A stretch of DNA of 64,000 bases. It comes from Adiantum capillus-veneris. Lineage: Eukaryota; Streptophyta; Polypodiopsida; Polypodiales; Pteridaceae. Where the stretch lies: NCBI GenBank assembly GCA_014529385.2, contig CM043963.1:97230412-97294411 (forward strand). Reading direction: 5' to 3'. A program made the translations under genes and the position numbers. Below are positions 1 through 11,325 of this stretch, piece after piece (position 1 is the first letter of the stretch; each line of letters starts with the position of its first letter). The notes under the pieces were generated by a model, which made no database searches, was not told the origin of the DNA, and worked only from the letters and a program-made list of their open reading frames with translations.

Positions 1-300
1 ACTACGTAGATTCTAATCCAAGGGCTTGGATTGCAAAGGCAACACCCAGGGTTCCCAGTGCAATGCTGTTTGTTTTTTCAGCTAAGGGGACGTGATCCTC
101 TATATTTGAATCCATGTAAGTGTACATTACGTTCAAATCTCCAGGTACGCATCCATTGATTTGGTGTTATTCCATTTTTAGTATGCTTTACTCGGTTTTT
201 CAAGACGTATAAGTACGCTTGAATGTTACAGAGCCATGCCAAGGGCATGTCGGCACAAAGTATTTTGGGCCAAGTGTCCAATCTATCTTTCTGCTTTATG
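1..300 (-). pseudogene. possible Ty1/copia integrase C-terminal remnant
   Basis: An open stretch of 67 codons (78-281) reads like the end of a copia integrase core and the region after it: an alanine/leucine helix, then YLYVLKNR, NGITPNQW and HLHGF. These correspond loosely to the YLxNR, GxTPxxxW and HLRxFG blocks of that family. No catalytic residues lie in the window and the flanks are stop-ridden. The match is by eye and weak. It could also be chance, since it has no neighbouring copia domains. Confidence 0.25.
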
Positions 301-2036
301 CTGTTACGAACCTACTTGTAGGGTTCAATTTGGCACATGTTGTCACATGGGATACAACATGGTCTCGGAACTCAAGGAGTTTGGTTTAGCCAGTGTGGAG
401 CAAGGCTAATGAGGGTCCCTCTCATTCCCGTCGTAGAGTGTTTGCAGTTACCTGCACACACAAGTACATCTTGTACTTGAAGGATGTTCTTTTTTACACA
501 TCCTTACATGAGACATATTCCACACGTGGAGAATATGAGTCTCTGGACTGACACTGGCACCATTATTTCAATTATGTGTCACGACAAAGTCCCTAGGTGC
601 TGGTCACATCTGTTTTCTAGATCGTTTTTAGCACGACGTATCAGGAGCAATTTCGTGGCCAAAAATTGTCGAATACTTAGAATGACTTGTTAAGGTACAA
701 GTACTGCTAAACAACATTACATATGGTTGTTTATACATATAGCAAGGCTATAAGTTGTTAATGAAAAAGTTCCATTGTCTGCACCTAGAAGTGATCAATG
801 TTTCACCTTCTATTGTGATTCAGACGTTTCAGCAAGGCTTGCAAAAGATTGCAACAAAAAGTATTTAGTTTCTTTTCAGAACTATTTACATTCCTTTTAA
901 TGCGTGCTAGGCGCATCACATTTGCCATAAGTATTGGCAAGGATCATTATGGATATACAGGTTTGGGTTAGTTTTTGCTAAATGCATGCACACTAGGTGT
1001 TATGGGCCCTAGTGTTTAGCAAAGGCTGATTTGGAACGGCATGCATATTCCTCAGGTTGTTGCTTATGAAGCATGTTGCACTCTATGTGCACTATCTTTA
1101 TGAGATTAATTTTGGGTCTACTAATCACCAATAGAGGTCATGGCTCAGTTTGGGGCGTTTGTGGATTTTTTCAAGTTAACCACGATGGTTATTTTGGACA
1201 TTATTGATTACTCACTAATGTCATACACTACTGTGATTCCCCGTTTACCAGTCATCTGGGACGACTGTCTGTAAACTGTGCAAAAAACACACCTCAGTAC
1301 TGTCAGTTATCCAAGGGGATAGGTAGATTACCTTGTGCTAAAGGATCTGCTAAGAGCATACGTTAGCACAACGCATTTCTGAATAGATGTTTCTTCCTAT
1401 TCTAGAATTTGCTTAAGTACAATTTTTGACTTTGAGCACCTGTTGTGGTGGGGTTGGAGATTGTGTCAATACTTTCATACGTCAAGGACTTACCAAGTGT
1501 GCTGACAAAGTATGTTGGCAAGTAACCTTCATTAGGGATGAACATGTAGTTCTTTGTGTTCCAAACTATTCAGAATTCTAACACGAGGACACTCCCTATC
1601 TATGAACTTTTCAAGATACTCAGGCGAGTAGAAAATCTGGCTCACAACTGCATGAAAAGTTACGCCAAGGTTTCCTTGCATTATTCTAGTACCTTCAGAA
1701 GATCTGAAAACTGGTTATGCCTTTGGACAACTCTTAGTTGTGGTTATGAGTTATAAATGGAGTTACCATTTAGACCAAAGTGAGTCTTAGTTGTGGTTAC
1801 TCCTTTACAGTACTCAAGTGAGTCATAACTGGAGTTACCATTTAGACCCAAGTGGTTGCAAAAGGACAACAATGTTGAAAATCAAGATGTTGCTCTTAGT
1901 TTCATTGAACCTCCTCACTGCACCAGTTATCGATCATACAAACAACTGGCTCACATAATGGGACATCAATAAAGAAACATCAGTCTTCTTAAGAAGATAT
2001 TACTACTTGAGTTTTCGAGGACGAAAATTCTTCCTT
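301..2036 (+). other. decayed retroelement sequence, no intact gene
   Basis: No open frame longer than about 70 codons and no recognisable domain. The stretch leads directly into a plus-strand polypurine tract, so it is probably the degraded 3' part of a Ty3/gypsy internal region. At 1732-1858 there is a local imperfect duplication: the words TCTTAGTTGTGGTTA and GGAGTTACCATTTAGACC each occur twice. Confidence 0.3.
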
Positions 2037-2223
2037 AAGGGGGGAGTAATGTCAGGACAAGGTTCCTATGGGGCAAGCAACCTAGGGGGTCAGAGACCTA
2101 GGCCAAGGGCTTGGACTAGAGCAGTGTGGACTGGGGATCCGCTTAGGGCAAGAGCTAGAAGCTAGGCCTATATAAGGGGTGGTAGGGAGGAGGATCCTAT
2201 GTTCAGTTACCCTAGGTCTTATA
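2037..2223 (+). mobile_element. Ty3/gypsy polypurine tract and 5' part of a 3' LTR
   Basis: TTCGAGGACGAAAATTC at about 2014-2030 is followed by a purine run (AAGGGGGGAGTAA, 2037-2049) and then TGTCAGGAC at 2050. A GAGGACGA word, a G-rich polypurine tract and an LTR opening with TGTCA is the typical 3' architecture of plant Ty3/gypsy chromoviruses. Only about 175 bp of the LTR remains before sequence of a different LTR family begins near 2224. A TATA-like CCTATATAAGG lies at about 2167. Confidence 0.6.
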
Positions 2224-4140
2224 TGGTAGGTGAAGGAGACTCAAGGTGAGGTTTTTTGGCTTGGGAATATAGAGCTTGAACTCTTGAAGTCCCAGATGGC
2301 TCATCAAACAGAGCTACAGAGTGCAAGATATTAAAGTTTGAAGTTGCAGTGCATTGCAAATTTGAGACGGACGGGGCAAATGGGGACATGTGATCAAAGT
2401 TGATGTGAATGCACGAGCTTGAAATGCTCATCATGTGGAGCATGTCGATATTATCAGATCGTCATTTGGAGTACTGGATGCCAAGATATTGCTAGATGAA
2501 GTTTCATAGGGGGGCAAGTTTTGAGCCAAATAGACTGCCTTGATAAGTGTGCCACAAGGTGCTGTTTGGTCCTAGAAGCACTTTCAGAGCATTATATGCA
2601 TTGTGGTGAGTCATTAGAAAGTGACAGCTCCTCGATTGGATGCCTGGACAATGCGATACGGCTCATTAAAGTTAATGCTAGATGACGTGCGGTGCGAGAT
2701 GTTTTTGCGGATTTTGGGACCGACGATTGATATGACCGAGAAACATGTCCCAAAACACTTTGGGACTTGTATGAGTTGTGTTCAAGAACAAGCTCTACAA
2801 GCATGGCTTTACGGCTCAAGAGTTGGGGATCCCAGTGCAACAATCGGCAAAGCTCAGAAGGAGGGCAAAAAAATTAAAACTTTTTGGGATTTTTGTGACG
2901 GTTTTGGTGGAGTTTTGGAACTCAAGGGGTCGGTTGATATGGGTCTGCCACATGTCACTCTGAAAAAAACCACATGTAGAGTTTGGCGCGAGCAGCTAGG
3001 GGTATATGAGCTGGGTTTATGCGCCTTAAATGAGCATCAAGGTGAGAGAGAGGGAGCTCTCAAGCTCTGGCGATGGCGAGCTGAGCTCGCCTCTGTGGGC
3101 GCTGTGTGCGGAAGCTCTGGCGGCACATTCACTTGAGGGAGGTGGTTGAAGGTGCTACCGGCTTGTGGTGATGCCCTCGGGCAGCACCGCTGGTGCATGG
3201 TCTGTGACGACATGGTGCGGTTCACTGCGGGTATTCCCACGCGCCCATCAATGGTCTCTTTTAAATTGAGGTCGAGAAAAGGGGAGAGTCATACAGAAAT
3301 AGAGGGACGGTGCATGCAAGCAAAAGAAAAAGGGGGCTGAGCCTAAAATAAAAGGAGTTCTCACGCACCCAAAAAGGGCACATCTTTCACGAGGTTGGAG
3401 GCAGTTTTTTTTTGGCAACTAAGAGCTCATTTTGGAAGAAGACAGGGGGAGATCAAGGAGGGCTTCTTGGGGGATAAAGAGGAGAGCAAAAGGGAGGAAG
3501 TTGAAGATTATTGTCGGTTTTTTTTTTTAGGTGAACGAGGAGGGAGATCTCTCTCTCTTGTTCTCGGAGCTAAGCAAGGGAGAAGCATATATGTCTCTCT
3601 CAACAACCAAGACTCAAGGAAACATCAATACAAGAGGGAAGAGCTTGGGCATCGAAGCTCAAGTTTTGTCGGTTGAAGCAAAGAAAAGGCGCTCTAAAAA
3701 GGCAAAAGGAAGCAGGAGTTTGATTTCGAGCGAATTGAAGAAAAGCGGACGGATCACGAGGATGTAAATTGTGACTGCAGATTTTTCCATCAGGAGGTTG
3801 GGATATCTCAATAGGAGTTTGCAAATTAACAAGCATACCAACACCAGCGTATGCAACCGATGTGTACCAAAGGGTTCTCAGTTATTAATTTTAATGGAAG
3901 CATCTATGGATTTCTAGTGCAAAATTAGTGTCGATATCTTGATTCAATTTGTTCTTAGCCATTAATCTTGTTCTGAATTGTGATATTACTCTGTAACTAC
4001 TCTACAAGCAGCCTTAACTCATCTTACTAACATTAAAACCGATGCTAACTACACTTGGTTGCACCTTGACTAACTACCCGTCTACAGCCAGAAGCCCGGC
4101 ATTTTCTTGATCGACCCCCGGAGAAGCACGCACTCCGACA
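2224..4140 (+). mobile_element. family-A LTR copy 1 (5' truncated)
   Basis: About 1.9 kb that matches, in reverse complement, the LTRs at 4156-6305 and 13470-15669 along its whole length. Shared landmarks in order are the CTCAAGGTGAGG block near 2240, the TTGCTAGATGAAGTTTCA block near 2488, the GGTGGTTGAAGGTGC block near 3140, the AACGAGGAGGGAGATCTC block near 3535 and the terminal CGCACTCCGACA. It is followed by ATTTGG, the start of the primer-binding region seen next to copy 3, so it behaves as a 5' LTR. A 171-codon ORF (2621-3136) is probably incidental, because the other copies break it. The first ~150 bp of the LTR are missing. Confidence 0.7.
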
Positions 4141-4155
4141 ATTTGGCCACAAAAT
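4141..4155. other. 15-bp spacer at the centre of a ~4 kb inverted repeat
   Basis: ATTTGGCCACAAAAT separates the CGACA end of LTR copy 1 from the inverted TGTCG end of LTR copy 2. The outer ATTTGG equals the bases that follow the LTR in copy 3. The inner bases may be the insertion scar of copy 2. Confidence 0.6.
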
Positions 4156-6305
4156 TGTCGGAGTGCGTGCTTCTCCGGGGGTCGACCGGGAAAGCACCGG
4201 GCTTCTGGCTGTAAATGGGTAGTCAGTCAAGGTGCAAACCAAGGGAAGCAAGTGCAATTAGCATTGGTTTTAGTGTTAGTAAGACGATTTAAGGCTTCTT
4301 GTAGAGCAATTACGGAGTAATATCATAGTTCAAAACAAGATTAATGGCTAAGAACAAACTGAATCAAGATATCGGCACTAATTTGTCACTGAAAATCCAC
4401 AGATGCTTCCATTAAAATCAATATTAACCGAGAACCCTTTGGTACAAATCGGTTGCATACGCCAACGTTGATATGCCTGTTGATTTGCAAACCCCTATTG
4501 AGATATCCCAACCCTGATGGAAACAATTCGCAGACACAATCTACGCCCTTGTACTTGGTCAAGATCCGTCCGTCAAGATCTGTCCGCTTTTCTTTGAAAT
4601 CAAACTCCTACTTCATTTTGCCTGTTTAGAGCGCCTTCTCTTTGCTTCGACCGACAAAACTTGAGCTTCAATGCCCAAGCTCCCTCCCTTCCACGTTGAT
4701 GTTCCCTTGAGTCTTGGTTGTTGAGAGAAACATATATGCTTCTCCCTTTCTTAGCTCTGAGAACGAGAGAGATCTCCCTCCTTGTTCACCTTCAAAAACA
4801 ACAATACTCTTCAATTTCCTCCCTTTTGCTCTCCTCTCTCCCCCAAGAAGCCCTCCCTGAGCTCCCCCTATCTTCTTCCAAACCGAGCTCTTAGTTCCAA
4901 AAAAAAAACTACCTCCAAACCTACCAAACAGGTGCCCTTTTTGGGTGCGTGAGAACTCCTTCTATTTCAAGCTCGGCCCCCTTTTGCGTTTTCTCACATG
5001 CACCATCCCTCTATTTTTAAATGGCTTGCTCTCCACGACACGTGGGAGGCACCGTGACAAGGGTGGGAGACCCTCCCCTTTTCTCCTCAACTTTAAAAGG
5101 GCCCTTTGATAGGCACGTGGGAACACCCGCGGTGAACCACGCCACATCATCTCCTACCCCGCACCAGTGGTGCTGCTCAAGGGCACCACCATAAGTCGGC
5201 AGCTCCTTCAACCACCTCCCTCAAGTTAATGCGTCGCCACAGATTCTACACACAGCACCCATAGAGGTGGGCTCAGCTCGCCATCGCCAGCGCTTCAAAG
5301 CTCCCTCTCTCTCACCTTGGTGCTCGTTTAAGGCACACAAACCTAGCTCATATTCCCCTAGCTACTCGCGCCAAACTTTGTATGTGGTTTTTTCATAGTG
5401 ACACGTGGCAGCCCCACATCGATTGACCCCTTGAGTTCCAAAACTCCACCAAAAACTTCACAAAAATCCCAAAAAGTTCCAATTTTTTTGCCCTCATTCT
5501 GAGCTTTGTCGATTGTTGCACTGGAATCTAGCTCTTGAGCTGCAAAGCCATGCATACATATCATGTTCCCAACCACAACTTTTACAAGCCCTAATGTGTT
5601 TTGACCTTTTCGGGCCTGCCAACCTTCGGTACCCAAACCTGCAAAAACATCTAACACTGCACCGTCGTCATCTAGCATGAACTTTAACGAGTAGTGTCTC
5701 ACTATCGAGGCATCCAATTGAGGAGTTGTCACTTTCTGATGACTCACCACAATGCATATCATGCTCTAGACGCGCTTTGAGGCCCAGAAAACACCTTATG
5801 ACATGCCTATTGAGGTGGCCCAACTGGCTCAAAACAGACCCCTGGTGAAACTTCATCTAGCAATATCTTGGCATCCAGCACTCCAAAGGATGATCTGAGA
5901 AGACCGACATGCTCCACATGATAAGCATTTCAGCCCCGTACATTCACATCAACTTTGATCACATGTCCCCATCTGCGTTATCCGTCTCAGATCTGCAATG
6001 CACTCCAACTTCAAACTTTAATATCTTGCACTATGTAGCTCTGTTTGCTAAGTCGTCTAGACCTACTACTTCAGCACTTCAAGCTCTATATTTCCAAGCC
6101 AAAAAACCTCACCTTGAATCCCCTTCACCTGCCACCCTGTCGCCCCTACGTAGAGTCCTTTTGGTCTAGAAAACCACATAGAGCGTACATTTCTATTGCC
6201 AATTGCTAACATAACAGCCCCTAACATTGTCTATAAGTTTGGAAAAATCTCAAATATCTATGAAGATTTATACCTTTAACCCCGTGCTTGCAAAGCGGCA
6301 CGACA
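4156..6305 (-). mobile_element. family-A LTR copy 2 (complete, 2150 bp)
   Basis: On the minus strand it runs from TGTCGTGCCGC at 6305 to CACTCCGACA at 4156, so the ends form a short inverted TGTCG/CGACA pair as expected for an LTR. On the minus strand it is preceded by a purine-rich stretch (GGGGTTTAGAGGCATTGGA, about 6306-6324), which makes it look like a 3' LTR whose internal region lies at higher coordinates. It is inverted relative to copy 1. Short ORFs at 5358-5762 and 5909-6169 match parts of the other copies only at DNA level and show no known domain. Confidence 0.75.
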
Positions 6306-7800
6306 TCCAATGCCTCTAAACCCCTGCACATCCTCCGATATGTGCCAACCATTATTCCAAACTACAAGCAACACCTTGTAAACCTATATTAAGCACTACC
6401 CCACTGTGAGCATTCTTTTAAAAAAATTGCAACCTGTGGTCTTATTTGAATATTCCCTCCTCCGGGATCATAGGGAAAACACAAGAACTTTTCATCAAAG
6501 GAACATAAGTATCCATTAGCCCATCAAAGGAACATAAGTGTCCATTAGCCCATAAAACCATCGTGAATCCCACCTGGATCATATGGTATATAAGGCAACT
6601 ACCCCAAACCACGAACATCTCTAGCGCCACCTGGATCAAGCGGCATATCAATCAATTGCCCCGGACCATGCATATAATTGTTTCCTCCTGGATCAAAAGC
6701 TAGGTAAAAATCCCCTACATCATAGGGTAATAGAAAATCCCATATAGCATCTGGAAACATTTGATATTTCCATCTCCCTTGTGCATCATGCTCATCCAAT
6801 TGTTGATCATTAATCACATGTAGGAGGATTGGTTATTCACCTTCACCCCCTCTAACATCAAAATTATGATCATGCATATCTGGATTCATCAAGTCTCTGG
6901 AAAAATCCTCTTCATCGACTCCCAAGATGCATCACAAAACATTCCCCTAGTTTGTATAGGCCCAAAACCCAATAGACAACAACTGCATAAGGTCATCATC
7001 AACCATATCTGGATAAATGTGTGTATAAATCAAATCAAATTTCTCGGTACCCTTTGAATCTGTGATTGAGAATCCTTCCAAATCTTCATCCAATAAGCAC
7101 ATAAGCTAAAGGTCCACTGCTTCAAATAATTCCTGTATCTCACATATCTCAGCCTGCAAACTAGGATTTTCACATATGGTATGCATTCTAGCCACATCTG
7201 TTGTAGACTGCTCATCAAGTTTCTCCCCCTCATTCAAATATCTTTGAACTTCTGTAGCACAATGTTCAGCAAGCACATTGAAAATTGCATCGACTCTCCT
7301 GTCCATATCATCGACACAATTCTACCAATCACATGCAACCCCAAGGGATTGCACTTTTGTGTGCACCCCCTCTGAATAAGCATCATCAACTTCATGATCG
7401 TGCTACTTTAAAATTTGGTATATCCAAACCCTGTAAATATGATATACACAAGTCCTGTAGATGCTCATGTACATCTACACCCTATGAACCCTCAAGTGTA
7501 CATAGGCCCTCTAAACCCTCATGCTTTTCTTGACCCTTTAAGTATTCAACTTTAGCCATTAACATGGAATCTACAATTCCAAGCTTTGCATAGATAGCTT
7601 GCATAACCTCTTCATCATCTAGGAAAGAAAACAAACAAAAATGTAGTTGATGAGTACATGGAGCTTGAGGAAAATGAAGACTCAAAGAGTGAAACTGGTG
7701 ATAGCTTGTAACAATGGAAACAAGGTAAGGAACCATGACCTATACCCCAAAGATCTACAAAAGTTAGTAGACCTTAAGATAGATTCATTCCTTCCTTTAA
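6306..7800 (-). pseudogene. internal region of a family-A element, function not recognised
   Basis: Minus-strand ORF pieces (7482-7736, 7106-7306, 7030-7233, 6599-6817) probably belong to one decayed reading frame. The piece ending at 7482 contains EEVMQAIYAKLG, which resembles KVVQQIYADMNG at the start of the small ORF next to the 5' LTR of copy 3 (13225-13437). That suggests a family-specific protein beginning just inside the 5' LTR. No gag zinc knuckle, protease, RT or integrase motif is visible, so the element may be non-autonomous. Repeated ATCATAGGG/CCTGGATCA words near 6470-6720 encode D-P-G-G type residues. Confidence 0.4.
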
Positions 7801-8348
7801 ACATCTCTTGGTCACAAACTCTAGAGACCTGAAGTCATATGAAGGAGTCTTACCATAGCCCGAGCGAGATTTCGCGAGTGAACTAAAACCCGAGCGAATA
7901 ATTGCATCTACCCATGTTTTGCCATGTTTACTCTTAATTGATCATTTCATTCCATGTATAAGTGAAAGGTGCTTAGGTGTTGTCTGCCTTTGTACTGTCA
8001 CACAACATTGGGCCTCACAAGCATTTTTGTTACACATTGCAATGTGGTTCAACCTCAGCATCGCGCAAGGTGTGGGAGTTATATATAGGTGGCACTACTA
8101 CATTATTTCTCTTTACTTATCCAGCATGATTAGTGATGTGATCTCCAGCTCCATCCGGTATCTCTCATGCAAATTGCACATCATCACAATTATCATAGTA
8201 CTCAATGATGGCCCGAGTAAGTCTCCAGTGAGGATGGGTATCATGGACCGAGTAAGGATGGACGATGTCAAAGTCTCCACCGAGTAACTCTAGTGGGCGT
8301 CCTTACATCACAAGTCAAGACGCTCGCTAGACTTGAAGGTTGTGACAC
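7801..8348. other. no gene recognised
   Basis: Intergenic or decayed repeat sequence. Repeated CCGAGCGA and CGAGTAA words near 7860-7895 and 8214-8287 are the only visible pattern. Confidence 0.4.
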
Positions 8349-8970
8349 TCATTTTTCCACTGAAGAGGCGATGTCTTTCTTCTCTGGTGGCCTCGACTCC
8401 TCAACTTTCTTGTTCAAGTATTCACTCTTGGCTTCCTTGTCACCAACTTTTAGCCCCTCAAGAAACTCACCCACCCCCTTGGGTTGCCCGACATCTCCTT
8501 TTGAGCAGCCTCAAAAGCCTTTTTAGATGCTTGAACATTTTCCACACTCCCAAATAAAATGCATAACATTTCATCTTTCAAATATACTTCTGCAAAATAA
8601 GAGGCATGCAGGACCCAAGCCTTGTCACTGCCCTGATGTTCCTACAAGTAGCTTATAGAGGGAAATATTGTGTGATTTGCATAGATTTCATGACCAATCA
8701 AATGTTTTTGATCTTCTTATGATCGAGTAGCTTTACGTGCCCCATACCTCTCTCTTTCCACTAGTTGCCGTCCTTATCAAATTGGTATAGCTAATTGGCC
8801 TTTAGGTCAATGAGAACATCCTCATTCTCCTTGCTAGTGTACTAACAGCAGCGACATCAAGCTTGATGATGTGGCACCTGTGTCTTCCTCCTCAGTTGCA
8901 GGTCTTGCATCATCAACTTCCTCTATAGGGGCATTTCCCACGGGCTCTTTCTCTTCCTTGAGTGCTTAGC
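8349..8970 (-). pseudogene. processed pseudogene of Ran-binding protein 1 (RanBP1-like)
   Basis: RanBP1 is a cytosolic Ran-GTP binding protein with one RanBD domain that helps RanGAP end nuclear export cycles. Read on the minus strand, this stretch gives in order an acidic N-terminal part with EEDTGA, then ENEDVLIDLKA, LYQFDKDGN, WKERGMGHVKLLDHKK, LVMKS, a frameshift, then EHQGSDKAWVLHASYF, LKDEMLCILFGSVEN and a tail with FLEGLKVGDKEAKS. The stop is at 8349-8351. These are the successive conserved blocks of the RanBD domain, including the W-K-E-R-G core. In-frame stops interrupt the Ran-binding core and at least two frameshifts are needed. The domain is contiguous with no introns, which suggests a reverse-transcribed copy. 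Family assignment is strong by motif order; loss of function is certain from the stops. Confidence 0.75.
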
Positions 8971-8989
8971 ATCCATTTGGACTAAAGTG

Positions 8990-8992
<3 letters not shown>

Positions 8993-9066
<74 letters not shown>

Positions 9067-9072
9067 GGGGGG
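8993..9072. repeat. (AG)n microsatellite followed by a G run
   Basis: About 64 bp of uninterrupted AG units run into 17 consecutive G. Confidence 0.95.
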
Positions 9073-9203
9073 AGGGGGGACAACCTACAACAACGAAGAA
9101 CGAGCTCAACATTGTTAAGCTCTACACCCAATACTCTATAGCAAGGGAGAGAATCAAAGTTTCCTTTGCATCATTACTTGCTACAAGGAACACACATCGG
9201 TGT

Positions 9204-9354
9204 GCTCATGACCCTTCAACAAGAGTAGGTATATTCAATATTTTTGAGGTGTTGCATTTTGGGGAATATGATGTTGTGGTAGCTCATGACCCTTCAGCAA
9301 GAGTAGGTATATTCAATATTTTTGAGGTGTTGCATTTTGGGGAATATGATTTTG

Positions 9355-9355
<1 letters not shown>
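9204..9355 (+). repeat. tandem duplication, 2 x ~78 bp
   Basis: The unit beginning GCTCATGACCCTTCA at 9204 is repeated at 9282 with one or two differences. It ends at the (GA)n tract that starts at 9357. Confidence 0.9.

Positions 9356-9356
<1 letters not shown>

Positions 9357-9412
<56 letters not shown>
9357..9412. repeat. (GA)n microsatellite
   Basis: About 28 GA units directly after the 78-bp duplication. Confidence 0.95.
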
Positions 9413-9416
<4 letters not shown>

Positions 9417-9471
9417 TTATTTAGATTTTATTATCATCCTCGGAGGTCAAATATGACCTATGGGACCAAAG

Positions 9472-10896
9472 TTACATGTGATGTAGTATGTGTATGGCTG
9501 TGATGAGTGACTCTTGATGCTCCAAAATTGTGGTGATGAGAGTCGCAATGGAGAGACCACACTGTGGCTGGGAGAGGCAAGTGTCTAGGTCTAAGCCATG
9601 GCTGAAAATGTGAGAGAAGCAAGTTTGAATGTGACCAAAAGCTAAGCACTCTAGTAGTGTGTGGTACTCAAACTCTCGAACTTGCAGTGAGAATAATATG
9701 CACAGTCGATTTGACTCTTCTCCATTGCCCCAACGCCCTATCTCGCATCGAAGGAAATGGGAGCTAAGCCAAATGGCTGTGATAGTGCATATCGCCAACA
9801 AGGGGATAGGCTCAAGCATGTAAGTGTGAGTACGGTTTCCTCTTTCAGTGAAAAACATGGTTTTGTAGTTGGGGACAATATGGGCGGTGTAATGTATGAA
9901 GCGTGACCCACCGGATTTCTCCCAAGCCGTAATGCATTGGCGTTGTAGAAAAGCTTCATTCACTTTCAATTGAAGCATCATGTAGCAAGTGTAATTCATC
10001 CCATATCCCAAACCACCTCTTTATGTCTTGCATCCATCTCGTCCTCAAGATCTTGCATTTATGCATCTTTTGAACTTTTTTGCTTGCTTCCCATGCAATT
10101 GTAGGAAGTCCATGTGAGGGGTTTTCACGCATCTTTATCATGTACTCCACAACCCTTTCCATGCCCATAACCTCAATTGGAAGAGATCCCGAATAAAGAA
10201 GTAGGAGCGTATATGGTGTTTGTGTCTTAACTTGAGAAAGTTTGTAAGAAAACGCTTTTGGACATTCTCAAACTCTTTCCAAGTAGATGTTGAGATGCTC
10301 CCACCCCACACTTCAACTCCATAAAGAAGAACCAGTGTCACCAATGCATCAAAAAGATACTTCTTGAGAACCCAACACTTGATGTTTCCCGCATTACACA
10401 TGTTCTCAAATGCATAATATGCTCTCTTTCTCGCTTCTAAATGATGCATAGCACATTCATGCCACTTGTGATTGGACGAAACCTCAAGGCCAAGGTACTT
10501 AAAGCTCTCAACAACTTCAAGTGTCTCATTGTTGTACACAATGCATGGCTTCTCCTTATGGTTGTTTTTCACAAGCATAGCCTTTGTTTTGGATTCATTC
10601 ACAATCAGCCCACTATGCAAGCAAAAGTTCTCAAGGACAACGATAAGCTTTTGTGCATCTTCTAAAGTGTGTGCTAGAAGCACTACATCATCCGCATACA
10701 ACAAAAGCATGATTACCGCATTGCAAATAGTGACCTCTTCAATGCCTTCTTCTTGCATAAAGTCAAGTACCATTTGTTTCAATTGATTGATGCATAGACC
10801 AAAGAGAGTTGGTGACAACGGACATCCTTGTTTAACCCCAATAGTGCTTACAAAAATTTCTAAAATTTCTCTTCCCATGCGCAATTGACAAATCAC
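9472..10896 (-). pseudogene. LINE reverse transcriptase, 3' half, frameshifted
   Basis: The 252-residue ORF 10138-10896 contains GVKQGCPLSPTLFGL (RT block with the QGxPLSP motif), LLLYADDVVLLA (catalytic YADD), KTKAMLV and FKYLGLEV, the expected order for a non-LTR retrotransposon polymerase. After a stop the homology continues in ORF 9956-10168 and then in 9472-10011. The last has SSHFLRCEIGRWG and FEYHTLLECLAF, resembling the C-terminal cysteine/histidine region that follows the RT in many LINEs. The endonuclease and the N-terminal half of the RT are missing; a (GA)n tract lies immediately upstream on the minus strand. This LINE differs in RT block and tail from the one at 18540-20147. Confidence 0.85.
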
Positions 10897-10902
10897 CTTC
10901 TC

Positions 10903-10903
<1 letters not shown>

Positions 10904-10957
<54 letters not shown>
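10904..10957. repeat. (AG)n microsatellite
   Basis: About 27 AG units abutting the truncated 5' end of the LINE fragment. Confidence 0.95.
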
Positions 10958-10959
<2 letters not shown>

Positions 10960-11090
10960 ATGAGCTTTGAAACTAGAGCAATAAAAATCCTTGCACTAAA
11001 AGTCTAGAGAGTCAAGTTTGACTTGCATCAAAGTTTTCTTGGGAATGTTTGATTGCGCGATGACTTCCACCAACCCTAATTTTAGATGAG

Positions 11091-11093
<3 letters not shown>

Positions 11094-11156
<63 letters not shown>
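11094..11156. repeat. (CT)n microsatellite
   Basis: About 31 CT units. With the AG tract at 10904 it forms an inverted simple-repeat pair 137 bp apart. Confidence 0.95.
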
Positions 11157-11160
<4 letters not shown>

Positions 11161-11253
11161 ACCGCGCCACGACTCTCACCAACCATGCGCAGCGACAAAT
11201 CCACTTGTACCCTAGGTGATTGCTTCTCTCGGTCAGTCACACTGTCACACTTA

Positions 11254-11325
11254 ATATTTTAATACTCACTACTGCAAGGACCGCGTGCCAACATGCGGTC
11301 CTTGCAATAGTGAGTATTAAAATAT
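11254..11325. repeat. 31-bp inverted repeat with 10-bp loop
   Basis: Left arm 11254-11284 and right arm 11295-11325 are reverse complements with one mismatch, around the loop GTGCCAACAT. Inside the arms lies CACTACTGCAAGGACCGC, reminiscent of a CACTA-type terminal sequence. A diverged third copy of the arm, without partner, is at about 11420-11447. Confidence 0.85.

Noticed and set aside
2621..3136. 171-codon ORF inside LTR copy 1
   Set aside because: Similarity to the other LTR copies is at DNA level; frameshifts break the frame in copies 2 and 3, and no domain is recognised.
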